The notes beneath the pieces are model-generated. The model made no database searches. It was not told where the DNA came from and saw only the letters and a list, made by a program, of their open reading frames with translations. The position numbers and the translations under genes were made by a program. From positions 1-64,000 of the forward strand of contig JACTUC010000025.1 in assembly GCA_015660995.1 (NCBI GenBank): 64,000 nucleotides of DNA. The letters run 5' to 3'. This document shows positions 6,773 to 15,048 of the stretch, piece by piece (position 1 is the first letter of the stretch; each line of letters opens with the position of its first letter). This DNA is from Candidatus Methanomethylicaceae archaeon. Its GTDB lineage: Archaea > Thermoproteota > Methanomethylicia > Methanomethylicales > Methanomethylicaceae.

Positions 6773-7723
6773 TCATCTCTCGATTTTACCCCATTCTACT
6801 TCATCAAGAATGGGTTTCAAAGTTTTCACATACTCACATAATAAATTAGAAACCTTGTCTAATAATTCTCCATTCAACGAATTGATTTTTCCGTCCCATT
6901 CTATATTTTCATAGATCTTTCTCCATGAGCGTCTTCTGCCATATTTCTTTTCGAATTGAGCATAGGGGAGAATTGCTGAAATCTTCTTTTCATACTTAAG
7001 CAACATTTGGAATAGTTTATGATTATTTTTCTTATCGCGTTCCATATAGAATCCTATTTCAATGGGACCGTTTCGTTTCAACCATACTTTAAAAGTAAAA
7101 CTACCATGGTTACCAAAATAGTATCGGATAACGTTTCGTATAGAGTTAAATTCTACCTCTGTAGAATTTACAAGAGTTTTTTCTTTTATGTCTTTGAGGA
7201 ATTCTTCTCTTTTTCGGTAATGCCTTTCTATTGGAATTTTATAGGGTTTGGGTTGCTTAATAATTTCACATTTTTTGTTTTTGTCAACCAAGATTATTCC
7301 TAGATGATCGTCGAGAATATTTTTATCAATCCATTCAAGATGATGAATATTTTTTTGCGCATTTTCCTTTTTCAGAGCTACAAAAAATTTAACGGGAAAT
7401 TCATTCTGTAAGATAATTCGTTCATTATCTCTAAATTGAAACCATTCTCTTTCTTTGCTTGAATTGACCTTGTCAAGAAAAGCATGGGAGTAGTGTGCTA
7501 TAGCAGAATGATAACCCAATATTTGGCCGAGAGTTTTACCTATTCCTGCTATGCTTTTACTTAGTTTACATTCAACTACATAGAAACATTTTTCATCTTC
7601 GTTATAGCCTAAAACATCGAATCTGGTGCCTTTAAAACTAAATTCAGTGGTAGGAATCCTTTTTCCTTCCCGTAGAAAATCAGCTACAGGTTTAGCGATT
7701 TCCCGTTTTTCCTTATCTGCCAT
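6773..7723 (-). CDS. PD-(D/E)XK nuclease-like protein (316 aa)
   Basis: The N-terminal 100 residues carry a restriction-endonuclease-like core: R-F-D-V-L-G-Y with Asp36, then Y-V-V-E-C-K-L with Glu51 and Lys53, then G-Q-I-L-G-Y at about 66-71. These are the D, E-x-K and Q of PD-(D/E)XK nucleases. The C-terminal two thirds is helical and basic, with aromatic residues, and may bind DNA or RNA; I do not recognise it. There is no methyltransferase nearby, so it is not an ordinary restriction-modification pair. The gene precedes the PIN-like gene by six bases and diverges from the second nuclease module. A host-defence role is inferred from this company. Confidence 0.7.
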   Translation of the reverse strand: MADKEKREIAKPVADFLREGKRIPTTEFSFKGTRFDVLGYNEDEKCFYVVECKLSKSIAGIGKTLGQILGYHSAIAHYSHAFLDKVNSSKEREWFQFRDNERIILQNEFPVKFFVALKKENAQKNIHHLEWIDKNILDDHLGIILVDKNKKCEIIKQPKPYKIPIERHYRKREEFLKDIKEKTLVNSTEVEFNSIRNVIRYYFGNHGSFTFKVWLKRNGPIEIGFYMERDKKNNHKLFQMLLKYEKKISAILPYAQFEKKYGRRRSWRKIYENIEWDGKINSLNGELLDKVSNLLCEYVKTLKPILDEVEWGKIER

Positions 7724-7807
7724 AATTAGACTTATTGGTATAACATATTTAATTAATTAATTGCATATTAGGATATTTCATGCTATTTTTTGTTCCCGGA
7801 AGTTCAT

Positions 7808-7888
7808 ATGAAGTTCGAGAGAATACCTAGATCAAAAAGTGAAATTATTAATGCAGTAAGCAGAATAGGATTCAAGCGACGTGGTAAT
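7808..7888 (+). pseudogene. Possible HicA-like toxin remnant (N-terminal ~25 codons)
   Basis: Starting at ATG 7808, about 25 codons read as a basic peptide resembling the start of HicA mRNA interferases (I-P-R-S-K-S-E-I-I-N-A-V, then I-G-F-K-R-R-G). The frame then runs out of register into the nuclease gene that begins at 7881, and the expected G-S-H with catalytic His is absent. This looks like a toxin gene cut off by the neighbouring module, or chance similarity. Confidence 0.25.
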
Positions 7889-8639
7889 AGTGCTTCAAGC
7901 CCAACTTCGAGGAAAACTTTCAAGAAACGAGGAAGACTCAGAAGATTTGCTAACATCAAACGTGTTTGGTTCTTTGAAGTATGTGCCAAAAGAAGCTGGA
8001 ATAGTGCCAATTTTATCATTAGTTAAGAATATTGATGGAGACCCGCTAAAATTAGACGCCGTTGCGGATATTAAATATGATTTTTGGCCATGGATAGAAA
8101 GAGTAAAGGGACATGGTTGTGAACCCGATGTTTTGATCATAGCAAAACAATCCAATAATAATAAAGTAATGATATTGGTAGAGTCGAAATATTTTTCCGG
8201 AAAATCCAATAGTGAAAATAGCGAGGAAGAAGCCGAGAGATACATGATTCATGATCAATTGGCAAGGGAATGGGATAATCTAATAATTGAGGCGGAAACG
8301 AAGGATGCAATTCCTGTTCTATTATACGTCACTGCGGATTTTTCTTTTCCTAAGAGAGAGATCGAAGAATCTGTTGAGGATTTCAAAGCACAGCGTCCAT
8401 CCGCACAAACAATGAACATTTATTGGACATCTTGGAGATTCATACAAGACTTACTGTCTAAATCAGATTACGATATTTTAAAGGATGTTGCAGAAGTTCT
8501 TCGTAAACAGGGTTTAAAACTCTATAGCGGAATTACAATAATACGGTCATTAAAAATTGGCTGGAAGTTCGATGCCCTCGAATCAAGGCTTCTATGGAAA
8601 TACGCGCCTCTAAAGATCACTTGGAGATTTGAAAAATGA
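7881..8639 (+). CDS. PD-(D/E)XK nuclease-like protein, first gene of a two-gene module
   Basis: A 252-residue protein. The N-terminus (residues 5-35, including E-D-S-E-D-L-L-T-S-N-V-F-G) is typical of a family of nuclease-like proteins. Glu81-Pro-Asp83 followed by I-L-V-E101-S-K103 gives the D and E-x-K of the PD-(D/E)XK core. A helix with D-Q-L-A-R-E-W follows. The frame has a stop at 7866, so translation begins at GTG 7881 or GTG 7890; neither has a clear ribosome site. The stop overlaps the next gene's ATG, so the two products are likely partners. No methylase is present. Likely DNA or RNA cleavage; the trigger and substrate are unknown. Confidence 0.65.
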   Translation: MVIVLQAQLRGKLSRNEEDSEDLLTSNVFGSLKYVPKEAGIVPILSLVKNIDGDPLKLDAVADIKYDFWPWIERVKGHGCEPDVLIIAKQSNNNKVMILVESKYFSGKSNSENSEEEAERYMIHDQLAREWDNLIIEAETKDAIPVLLYVTADFSFPKREIEESVEDFKAQRPSAQTMNIYWTSWRFIQDLLSKSDYDILKDVAEVLRKQGLKLYSGITIIRSLKIGWKFDALESRLLWKYAPLKITWRFEK

Positions 8640-9217
8640 GTGAAGATGAAAAAAATATTTTAAATGCGATGAAGCAGGTCAGAAATCTATTCAAAGAATT
8701 TGCGCTAATACTTGAAACAATAGATGATCAGTTAGAAGGAAAAGGATTCGAAACCATTACTGGAAGCACATGTCTAGCAGACGGTTCGTCTTCATTATAC
8801 TCCCCAACTTATTGGATGCCGACTCATGTTCTCAGGTTTTATCAAAACGCACATTACAGCAATCTGCAACTCTATGTTGCTATTTATTTTGATGATGATA
8901 ATCGCCAAGATTATCTTTTAAATCAACCAATAATTTCTGCAGGTGTATTCGATTTCCAAACAAAGAAAGTAACTTTTAATGGAGATTATGATCGAGCCAA
9001 ATTTTTCTTCGAAGCATTTACCTTCTTGAAAAAGACGCAGTTCATACCAGGTGAGATATTGACGCTATCGATAGATATGGATTGGAAGAAAGAGGTAGGG
9101 GACTATGCCTTTGACTCTGCAACATGCTTTGCATATCCTTTATTATCCATCAAAAATTCATCAGATATTGAAGAAAAGATCACCAAAGTATTATTGAAAA
9201 TTATTGAAGAAAAGTAG
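8636..9217 (+). CDS. Hypothetical partner of the PD-(D/E)XK nuclease (193 aa)
   Basis: A 193-residue acidic, soluble protein overlapping the nuclease gene by four bases. It begins with a helical segment. A beta-rich aromatic region follows (about residues 60-150, with several Tyr, Phe and Trp and a Y-F-D-D-D-N-R loop), and it ends in a charged helix. I do not recognise the family. Translational coupling suggests it forms a complex with, or regulates, the nuclease; an immunity or sensor role would be inference. Confidence 0.6.
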   Translation: MSEDEKNILNAMKQVRNLFKEFALILETIDDQLEGKGFETITGSTCLADGSSSLYSPTYWMPTHVLRFYQNAHYSNLQLYVAIYFDDDNRQDYLLNQPIISAGVFDFQTKKVTFNGDYDRAKFFFEAFTFLKKTQFIPGEILTLSIDMDWKKEVGDYAFDSATCFAYPLLSIKNSSDIEEKITKVLLKIIEEK

Positions 9218-9337
9218 AAAAAGGTACCTATCATAAAAGTCTGAGTTCGGCAGACAATGTTGCTCCATACCATTGAAATAGAGCCATATTTCTAGCAATT
9301 TTATATGCCATCACAAACATAGAATTGGCGAATAGTT

Positions 9338-9805
9338 ATGAGCATAAAGATCGTCGATTGTTTTGTTGTAGATTCTAATTATATCATGTCTTATCATCAA
9401 CGTCTCAATGGTATGATGCGCGAGCTTATTCAATATTTACAGGGACAAAAAATTGAATATAACATAATAATGCCATTCTTAGAAGAACAACAAAAACAAG
9501 TTAAAAAGATGAAGGAAGAGCTCTCTTTGTACAAGGTGCAATGGTCAGAATCTATCAGCTTCAAAGAGAGCTACCTCGTTGTTCTTGAACAGTATAATTC
9601 AATACTTGAAGTAATGATTCAAGAAACCAATAATTTTGTACATTCTGCTGAAAAAGGAAATACAAATGTACCTAAGATGAATAATGCCCGAATTCAAGAA
9701 GAATTTGATAAATTTACTTTACGTGGGAAAATCGCGAGCGAAAAATATCGCATAATAAAAGAAGAATACGAAAAAGAGATGTTGAGGTTCAGTAAAAGCG
9801 AATAA
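9338..9805 (+). CDS. Hypothetical coiled-coil protein (155 aa)
   Basis: A 155-residue charged protein, almost entirely helical, with heptad-like stretches around residues 45-75 and 120-150. No Cys motif or membrane helix is seen. A TATA-like TTTTATATG lies about 35 bases before the ATG, so it probably has its own short-leader transcript. It is the last gene of the accessory island before the tRNA-Ser-like fragment. No function can be assigned. Confidence 0.55.
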   Translation: MSIKIVDCFVVDSNYIMSYHQRLNGMMRELIQYLQGQKIEYNIIMPFLEEQQKQVKKMKEELSLYKVQWSESISFKESYLVVLEQYNSILEVMIQETNNFVHSAEKGNTNVPKMNNARIQEEFDKFTLRGKIASEKYRIIKEEYEKEMLRFSKSE

Positions 9806-9829
9806 AAAAAACGATTTCGGAAAAGAACA

Positions 9830-9868
9830 AATTTTCATATTCCCGACCATTGATATAGCGGTTCTGGG
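9830..9868 (+). promoter_or_regulatory. Duplicated promoter block, copy 2
   Basis: This matches 6228-6265 at AATTTTC, CCCGACC, ATATAG, GG and CTGGG. It contains a GATATAG TATA-like core but no gene follows within the expected distance, only the tRNA fragment at 9911. It may be a relic promoter or a regulator site. Confidence 0.55.
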
Positions 9869-9910
9869 GATTTATTCATCGATAAAATATGACTCCATTT
9901 GATGAATCTT

Positions 9911-9952
9911 CCTCTTCGGGGGTGCAAGGGTTCGAATCCCTTCCCCGGCGCC
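9911..9952 (+). other. tRNA-Ser-like 3'-end fragment (putative attachment-site scar)
   Basis: The plus strand reads a long variable-arm hairpin (CCTC-TTC-GGGG). A perfect T-arm follows (AAGGG-TTCGAAT-CCCTT, 9926-9942), then acceptor CCCCGGC, discriminator G and CC. The long variable arm and the CCCCGGC acceptor fit archaeal tRNA-Ser, whose 5' strand would be GCCGGGG. No such strand occurs upstream, so only the 3' part is present. It lies exactly where AT-rich island sequence gives way to core genes, so it is a good candidate for an integration scar. The rest of 9806-10109 holds a promoter-like block and the permease promoter. Confidence 0.75.
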
Positions 9953-10060
9953 TACATATTTAAGATTTCATCTCACTCTTTGCGCTGGCAATCGCAGAAC
10001 AATATTGCTCGCGGGCCACGTTTATACTTGATCAATTTTCGCTACTCGGGGGATCGTAAA

Positions 10061-10079
10061 ACAATTATAATATAATTGT
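10061..10079 (+). promoter_or_regulatory. Palindromic promoter element of the permease gene
   Basis: ACAATTAT (10061-10068) and ATAATTGT (10072-10079) are perfect inverted arms around AAT. The element contains the likely TATA core and lies about 30 bases before the permease ATG. A dimeric regulator binding here would block the promoter. Confidence 0.55.
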
Positions 10080-10109
10080 AAGCATAGCAGAAGCGGAGCC
10101 TAGGATTAA

Positions 10110-11561
10110 ATGGCAGACACGGAAGGGCGCTCAAAGCTATCCCTCTTCGATGTTGTGAACCTGGTAGTTGGCGCGATAATAGGGGCTGACATCTATGTGG
10201 CATCGTCGTTCGGGGCAGGTTATCTTGGGCCAGGTTCCATTTTGGTCTGGATTATCGCCGGAGTCATAGCCATCATTCTTGCGCTATGCTTTGCTCAGTG
10301 CGCCTCCTACGTAACAAGGGTTGGCGGCACTTATGCCTACGCCAAGGAAGCTTGGGGAACTTTCGCAGGATTCATTGTGGGATGGTCGATATGGCTTGCA
10401 GAGTGGATGTCGTTAGCTGTTTTCCCAGTTGCTTTCGTTGAATACTTAATGTTCTTCGTCCCCAACCTTGGCTGGTATGAGCAGAGTGCTGTAAAACTCG
10501 TATTTGTCATCTTCCTTGCACTCAGCAACATTGTTGGCGTCAAGGCAGCTGGAAGGACGAACGATGTACTAACCATAATTAAGCTGGTTCCCCTGCTGCT
10601 CTTCTCAGCAGTGGCCGCAATCTTTGTGTTTCAGAACCCATCAATCGCCGCAGGGAATTATATGCCTTTCCTTCCGCTCGGTTTCTCGGGCTTTGGGTCT
10701 GCACTTGTGCTTATTTTTTGGGCCTATGCGGGTTTTGAGATAGCTGCCATCCCAGCGGATGAGATAAAGGATGCAGGTAAGAATATCTCAAGGGCGATCA
10801 CCATAGGGATTGTCATAGTCACTGTTTTCTATCTGACTACAAATGCACTACTCTTCGCGGTTCGGCCCTGGACTCAGTTGGCAACTGACACAACCCCCCT
10901 CACCTCAGCCACACAGTACATACTGACCTCCGTACCGCTCCTAGCAATTATTGGTGCAACGGTAGTGGGGATAGGAGCCCTTGTCTCAATTGCCGGGTCC
11001 GACGAGTCCGGAATGATTGGGACTTCAAGGCTGGGCTACGCCATGGCTGTGGACGGGCTTTTCCCCAAGTCTTTTGCTAAAGTCCATCCTAGGTTCAAGA
11101 CACCTTACATAGGGATAATAATACAGTCGGCGACTGCGTTTGTTGCTTCCCTTTTTGGTGGGCTGGGGATGCTGGTTGCAACTGCGGTGTTTCTCCTTGC
11201 AGTCGGGTATGCAGCGACCTGTGCCTCCATATTCCCGCTACGGAAGAAGAACCTCAATCCACAATTCAAATTGAAAGGGGAATCGGTAATCGCAGTGGCG
11301 GGGTTGATCTTCTCGATTTATCTGATCACACAATGTTCATTCACTCAGATTGGGCTGGGAATGGTCATGCTTCTAGTAGGGGTGCCAATTTACATCAAAT
11401 TCACGCCGAAAAAAGAGCTGACCGAACTCAAGAAGAATCTCATCTCAAATGAAGCAAGATTTGACGAAGTTATCGAAATAGAACACAGGTTCCTTGCCCA
11501 CCCATTGTATCACATAAAAATGGCGTACAGGCGTAGGAAAAAGGGTGGACAGCAGCAGTAA
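10110..11561 (+). CDS. APC-family amino acid permease
   Basis: A 483-residue polytopic membrane protein of about twelve helices. The first helix carries the APC substrate-backbone motif V-G-A-I-I-G-A-D, a variant of the common G-x-G-I/T-G. Helix 6 contains W-A-Y-A-G-F-E, a typical APC feature. Length and pattern match amino acid/polyamine transporters of the APC superfamily. The substrate cannot be read from sequence. The C-terminal 60 residues are cytosolic and basic. The gene has its own palindromic promoter and stands alone, convergent with rps10. It marks the return to core-like composition. Confidence 0.9.
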   Translation: MADTEGRSKLSLFDVVNLVVGAIIGADIYVASSFGAGYLGPGSILVWIIAGVIAIILALCFAQCASYVTRVGGTYAYAKEAWGTFAGFIVGWSIWLAEWMSLAVFPVAFVEYLMFFVPNLGWYEQSAVKLVFVIFLALSNIVGVKAAGRTNDVLTIIKLVPLLLFSAVAAIFVFQNPSIAAGNYMPFLPLGFSGFGSALVLIFWAYAGFEIAAIPADEIKDAGKNISRAITIGIVIVTVFYLTTNALLFAVRPWTQLATDTTPLTSATQYILTSVPLLAIIGATVVGIGALVSIAGSDESGMIGTSRLGYAMAVDGLFPKSFAKVHPRFKTPYIGIIIQSATAFVASLFGGLGMLVATAVFLLAVGYAATCASIFPLRKKNLNPQFKLKGESVIAVAGLIFSIYLITQCSFTQIGLGMVMLLVGVPIYIKFTPKKELTELKKNLISNEARFDEVIEIEHRFLAHPLYHIKMAYRRRKKGGQQQ

Positions 11562-11637
11562 TCTTAAAAAAAATAAACTGCCAAAAAGATCGGAAAAATT
11601 TCAAGCACTGTGGTGCCTAGCCTTTGTAAAAACAGGG

Positions 11638-11946
11638 CTAAACTAGTTCTATCTCGATGAACACGTCATCTGGGACTTGGATCCTCATCATCTGCCGCAT
11701 GGTCCTGTCGTCGGCATCCACATCGATAAGTCTTTTGTGGATCCTGAGCTCCCACTTGTCCCACGTCTTGGTTCCTTCGCCAGCAGGGGATTTCATGGTT
11801 GGAACCACGAGTCTCTTCGTAGGAAGCGGAACCGGACCTGCGATCTTTACCCCCGTCTTCTCAGCAATCTTCTTAATCTGTGAGCAGACATCCTCGAGCT
11901 TCTGGTAGTCAGTGCTACTGAGCATGATCCGGGCTTTCTGGGGCAT
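11638..11946 (-). CDS. rps10: Ribosomal protein uS10
   Basis: A 102-residue small-subunit protein of the 30S head. Recognisable features are the opening A-R-I-M-L-S-S-T-D, the loop V-P-L-P-T-K-R with V-P-T-M-K-S-P, the segment [11 protein letters not shown] and the C-terminal [11 protein letters not shown]. Length is normal for archaea. It is the last gene of the tef1a transcript, 24 bases after the elongation factor stop. This tef1a-rps10 order is common in archaea. Confidence 0.96.
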   Translation of the reverse strand: MPQKARIMLSSTDYQKLEDVCSQIKKIAEKTGVKIAGPVPLPTKRLVVPTMKSPAGEGTKTWDKWELRIHKRLIDVDADDRTMRQMMRIQVPDDVFIEIELV

Positions 11947-11970
11947 AAAAAAACCTCATAAAAAAAGGAA

Positions 11971-13281
11971 TTACTTAGCCAGCGTTGCTGGCTTGATCTC
12001 TGTTACGACACCGGCTGCGACTGTGCGGCCCATATCCCTGAGCGCAAATCTTCCCAATGGCGGCAAATCGGTGTAGACCTCAATTGCAAGCGGCTTCGTT
12101 GGCTTGAATGTCACGATTGCGCTGTCTCCCTGCTTCAGGAAGGTTGGCTTCTCTTCTATGACTGCACCTGTCTTGGGGTCGATCTTTTTTTCCAAGTCCA
12201 TGAATGTCGTTGCAACCGTAGCCGTATGTACGTGGAGCACTGGAGTGTATCCTGCTGCAATGGCTGTAGGGTGGTAGAGTACGAAAATCCTTCCCTTGAA
12301 GGTTTCAGCGACTGCTGGAGGCTTTATTGTGTCGCCGCAGACTTCGCCCCTGTGGATATCGGTTTTGCCAACACCCTTTACGTTGAACCCTACGTTGTCG
12401 CCTGGGACTGCCTCCTCGATCTTCATGTGGTGGGTCTCGATGTCCTTCAGCTCACCGGTCTTGTTGGCAGGCATGAAGACAACTTGCATGTTCTTCTTCA
12501 TAATGCCCGTCTCGATCCTGCCGACGGGGACCGTACCCACACCGGTAATTGTGTAAACGTCCTGAATTGGTACGCGAAGCGGCTTGTTGATTGGTTTCTC
12601 TGGGGATACGAAGGTATCCATGGCCTCGAATAGGGTCGGGCCCTTATACCATGGCGTGTTCGGGCTCTGTTTAATGATGTTATCACCCTTCCATCCGGAG
12701 ATCGGGACTGTGATTATCTTTGATGTGTCATAGCCGATCATCTTGAGGAATTTCAGTACTCCGTCCTTTACTTCGTTGTACCTAGTCTCGCTGTAGGCGA
12801 CCGTCTGGTCGTCGATCTTGTTTACAGCAACAACAAGCTGGTTTACACCCAGAGTCTTCGCTAAGAAGGCGTGCTCTCTGGTTTGACCACCTGGACCCAT
12901 GCCAGCCTCGTACTCTCCCTTCTTGCAGGAAATGACAAGGATTGCAGCATCAGCCTGTGAGGCGCCTGTGATCATGTTCTTTACGAAGTCCCTATGACCG
13001 GGGGCATCGATGATTGTGAAGAAGAACTTGGGAGTCTCGAACCTCCAGAAGGAAAGGTCGATCGTCATATCTCTCTCCCTCTCCTCCTTCAGCTTGTCTC
13101 CTAGCCAAGCGTACTTTGCGAACTCTTTTCCAGTCTTCTTTGCCTCTTCCTCTAGGGCCGCCAATGAACGGTCGTCAAGACCACCGGCGAGAAAGAGCAG
13201 ATGTCCTACTAGAGTGCTCTTGCCGTTGTCAACGTGCCCCATCACTAGCATGTTTAGGTGTTCTTTCTTCTGGGATGACAT
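11971..13281 (-). CDS. tef1a: Translation elongation factor aEF-1 alpha (EF-Tu homologue)
   Basis: A 436-residue GTPase that delivers aminoacyl-tRNA to the ribosome. G1 is G-H-V-D-N-G-K-S-T, G3 is D-A-P-G-H-R-D-F, G4 is N-K-I-D, and beta-barrel domains II and III follow. Two positions differ from the usual archaeal consensus: Asn replaces His in the G1 loop (VDNGKS), and switch I reads R-E-R-D-M-T-I-D-L with Asp where Gly is normal. The invariant switch I Thr is kept. A strong TATA (13338-13350) drives it, and rps10 follows in the same operon. Confidence 0.97.
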   Translation of the reverse strand: MSSQKKEHLNMLVMGHVDNGKSTLVGHLLFLAGGLDDRSLAALEEEAKKTGKEFAKYAWLGDKLKEERERDMTIDLSFWRFETPKFFFTIIDAPGHRDFVKNMITGASQADAAILVISCKKGEYEAGMGPGGQTREHAFLAKTLGVNQLVVAVNKIDDQTVAYSETRYNEVKDGVLKFLKMIGYDTSKIITVPISGWKGDNIIKQSPNTPWYKGPTLFEAMDTFVSPEKPINKPLRVPIQDVYTITGVGTVPVGRIETGIMKKNMQVVFMPANKTGELKDIETHHMKIEEAVPGDNVGFNVKGVGKTDIHRGEVCGDTIKPPAVAETFKGRIFVLYHPTAIAAGYTPVLHVHTATVATTFMDLEKKIDPKTGAVIEEKPTFLKQGDSAIVTFKPTKPLAIEVYTDLPPLGRFALRDMGRTVAAGVVTEIKPATLAK

Positions 13282-13337
13282 TTAGCATCTTCTCTTGTTA
13301 TCCTTTTATTGACTGTTGAAGTGTAAAAATAGCACGT

Positions 13338-13350
13338 AATATATAAAGTT
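13338..13350 (-). promoter_or_regulatory. TATA box of the tef1a-rps10 operon
   Basis: On the minus strand this reads AACTTTATATATT, a near-ideal archaeal TATA box. It is about 57 bases before the tef1a ATG, predicting a leader of roughly 30-35 bases. The 170-base gap to rps7 indicates a separate transcript from rps12-rps7. Confidence 0.7.
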
Positions 13351-13457
13351 TGGTCAAAAAGTTCTGTCAGTTTTTTTCTGATGGGAGGCTTTAAAGAAAA
13401 TCAAAAAAGGAAAATCGAGCTTTGATAATAACCCGCCTGATCCCATATTCCTGAAAT

Positions 13458-14024
13458 TTATCTGGCTGAAATGGCTATGCGCTCTATCTCTTCTCGTTTT
13501 TGGACTGCGTAGCTCTTGTTGTCGTTAGCGCCGGCTAGCGAGACCTCGTCTGCAAGGCACTCCTCAATGGGCTTGTTGCTGCTGAAGGAAGCATTCCTTG
13601 AAGCATCAGTTATGAACCTCAGCGCGAGATCGACCCTTCTCTGTGGCGAGGCGTCAACGGCCTGCGGATAGGATATGCCACCGTAGCTGATCCTTGTCAC
13701 CTCTTCCCTCGGGGCGGAGTTCTCTATTGCCCTGACCAGGACCTGGAGCGGGTTCTCGCCAGTCTTGAGGCTGATGATCTGGAGGGCGCCGTCGACGATG
13801 TTCAGTGCTAGGATCTTCTTTCCACCATTCTTGCCGGGCCGCATTACCCTGTTGGCGAGTCTCTCGACAATGTTCACCTTAGCCTTGCCGAAACGCTTGT
13901 GCTCGTGCCTGCCACAGGAATGGGGGACCAGAGTTGGCGAGACTGTGATGTATCCTTTTAGACCTGGATCCTTGAGATCTATGTTAGCTGTGTCCCACTT
14001 GCCGAAGATCTTGATTTCGGACAT
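13458..14024 (-). CDS. rps7: Ribosomal protein uS7
   Basis: A 188-residue 30S head protein binding 16S rRNA. Typical archaeal features include K-I-F-G-K-W near the N-terminus, [22 protein letters not shown], the Y-P-Q-A-V-D loop, and the C-terminal K-R-E-E-I-E-R-I-A. The ATG has a GAGGT ribosome site seven bases upstream and lies four bases past the rps12 stop. The two genes form the usual rps12-rps7 pair. Confidence 0.97.
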   Translation of the reverse strand: MSEIKIFGKWDTANIDLKDPGLKGYITVSPTLVPHSCGRHEHKRFGKAKVNIVERLANRVMRPGKNGGKKILALNIVDGALQIISLKTGENPLQVLVRAIENSAPREEVTRISYGGISYPQAVDASPQRRVDLALRFITDASRNASFSSNKPIEECLADEVSLAGANDNKSYAVQKREEIERIAISAR

Positions 14025-14028
14025 TGTC

Positions 14029-14472
14029 TTACCTCACTGGCTTCTGTTTCTTGCCGGTCATGAGCGCCTGCAGCGAGACGCCATTGATCTTGACGACTTT
14101 CCATCTGACGCCGGGGAGATCCCCCATTGATCCACCGCCTGGCCCGCCGATGCCTTCTAAGATTACCTCGTCGTGCTCGTCGACAAAGTTGAGGGCGCCG
14201 TCACCAGGCAGAAACGCTGTGATCTGCTTCCCATTCTTGATGAGCTGAATCCTTGCGCACTTCCTCACCGCGCTGTTAGGTTGCCTACTCTCTACACCGA
14301 CCTTCTCAAGAACAATACCCCTTGCCTGAGGGGCTCCTTCAAGCGGGTCTGCTTTGACGTCAAGTTTGAGCATCCTTCGCTTGAACTGCCTCAAGCTCCA
14401 GCGGAATGATTTCCTCTTTTCGCTGAGCTTTCTTCCAGCAAGCAAGCCCCTTGGTGATTTCGAACCTGTCAT
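14029..14472 (-). CDS. rps12: Ribosomal protein uS12
   Basis: A 147-residue decoding-centre protein. Conserved stretches include [18 protein letters not shown], the loop around T-A-F-L-P-G-D-G and V-R-W-K-V-V-K. I chose ATG 14472 because AGGTG lies seven bases upstream; a GTG three codons earlier overlaps that site. The gene follows nusA after a gap of about 140 bases that holds a possible TATA (TTAAATAAT near 14510-14520), so it may have its own promoter. Confidence 0.96.
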   Translation of the reverse strand: MTGSKSPRGLLAGRKLSEKRKSFRWSLRQFKRRMLKLDVKADPLEGAPQARGIVLEKVGVESRQPNSAVRKCARIQLIKNGKQITAFLPGDGALNFVDEHDEVILEGIGGPGGGSMGDLPGVRWKVVKINGVSLQALMTGKKQKPVR

Positions 14473-14610
14473 AACGTACACCTAAGTGCGGTTTCCGTAA
14501 TTGACTCACGATTATTTAACTTTGTCGGAGTGATCCAAGCGTGCGGGAGAAGAAAAACTGGGATTCGGCTTGCCCTTCCCTGCCTCGGCCAAAGAGGAGC
14601 GCTCAAACAA

Positions 14611-15015
14611 TTATGCTATAACGACGTTTTCCAAGTCGAAGTGGCGTTTCATCAGCAGCCTTGTCTTGACGACATTCTTGCCATTCTTTCCGATCGCCAT
14701 GCCTTTATCGTGAGGGTCGACTGTCACCTGGGCTACTGTGTTACCCTCAGAGTTCTTGCTAATTTTAATCCCTCTGACCTTGGCTGGAGCAACGATGTTT
14801 TTGAGGAATTCTTCGGCGGTCTCAGCGTACTCTACTATCTCCACGGGCCTGCCAATTACCTTTCGCGTCCTCTCGATGTTCATCCCGTTCTTGCCGATGG
14901 CGAGCCCCATGTCACCAGGGCGTATGACAAAGATTATCCTGTTATCCTGGGGCTCGAGGACGCAGTCTTTGGCGATGGCGCCAGTAAGGTTTTCAAGAAG
15001 GGCTATAAAACGCAT
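14611..15015 (-). CDS. nusA: Transcription factor NusA, archaeal KH-domain form
   Basis: A protein of two KH domains that binds RNA. The KH loops G-L-A-I-G-K-N-G-M and G-M-A-I-G-K-N-G-K are clear. The ATG at 15015 gives 134 residues. Homologues normally start seven or eight residues earlier with K-x-T-x-E-E-M-R, and that peptide (I-K-F-T-A-D-E-M) is present in frame at 15036-15013. However, no ATG, GTG or TTG precedes it before the in-frame TGA at 15051-15049. An ATG pair with a ribosome site lies at 15052 and 15049 but in a different register. The true start may be the ATT at 15036, or there is an indel or frameshift. The gene follows rpl30e in the RNA polymerase operon. Confidence 0.9.
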   Translation of the reverse strand: MRFIALLENLTGAIAKDCVLEPQDNRIIFVIRPGDMGLAIGKNGMNIERTRKVIGRPVEIVEYAETAEEFLKNIVAPAKVRGIKISKNSEGNTVAQVTVDPHDKGMAIGKNGKNVVKTRLLMKRHFDLENVVIA

Positions 15016-15048
15016 CTCGTCTGCGGTGAATTTAATCGTTGGAAAGCA

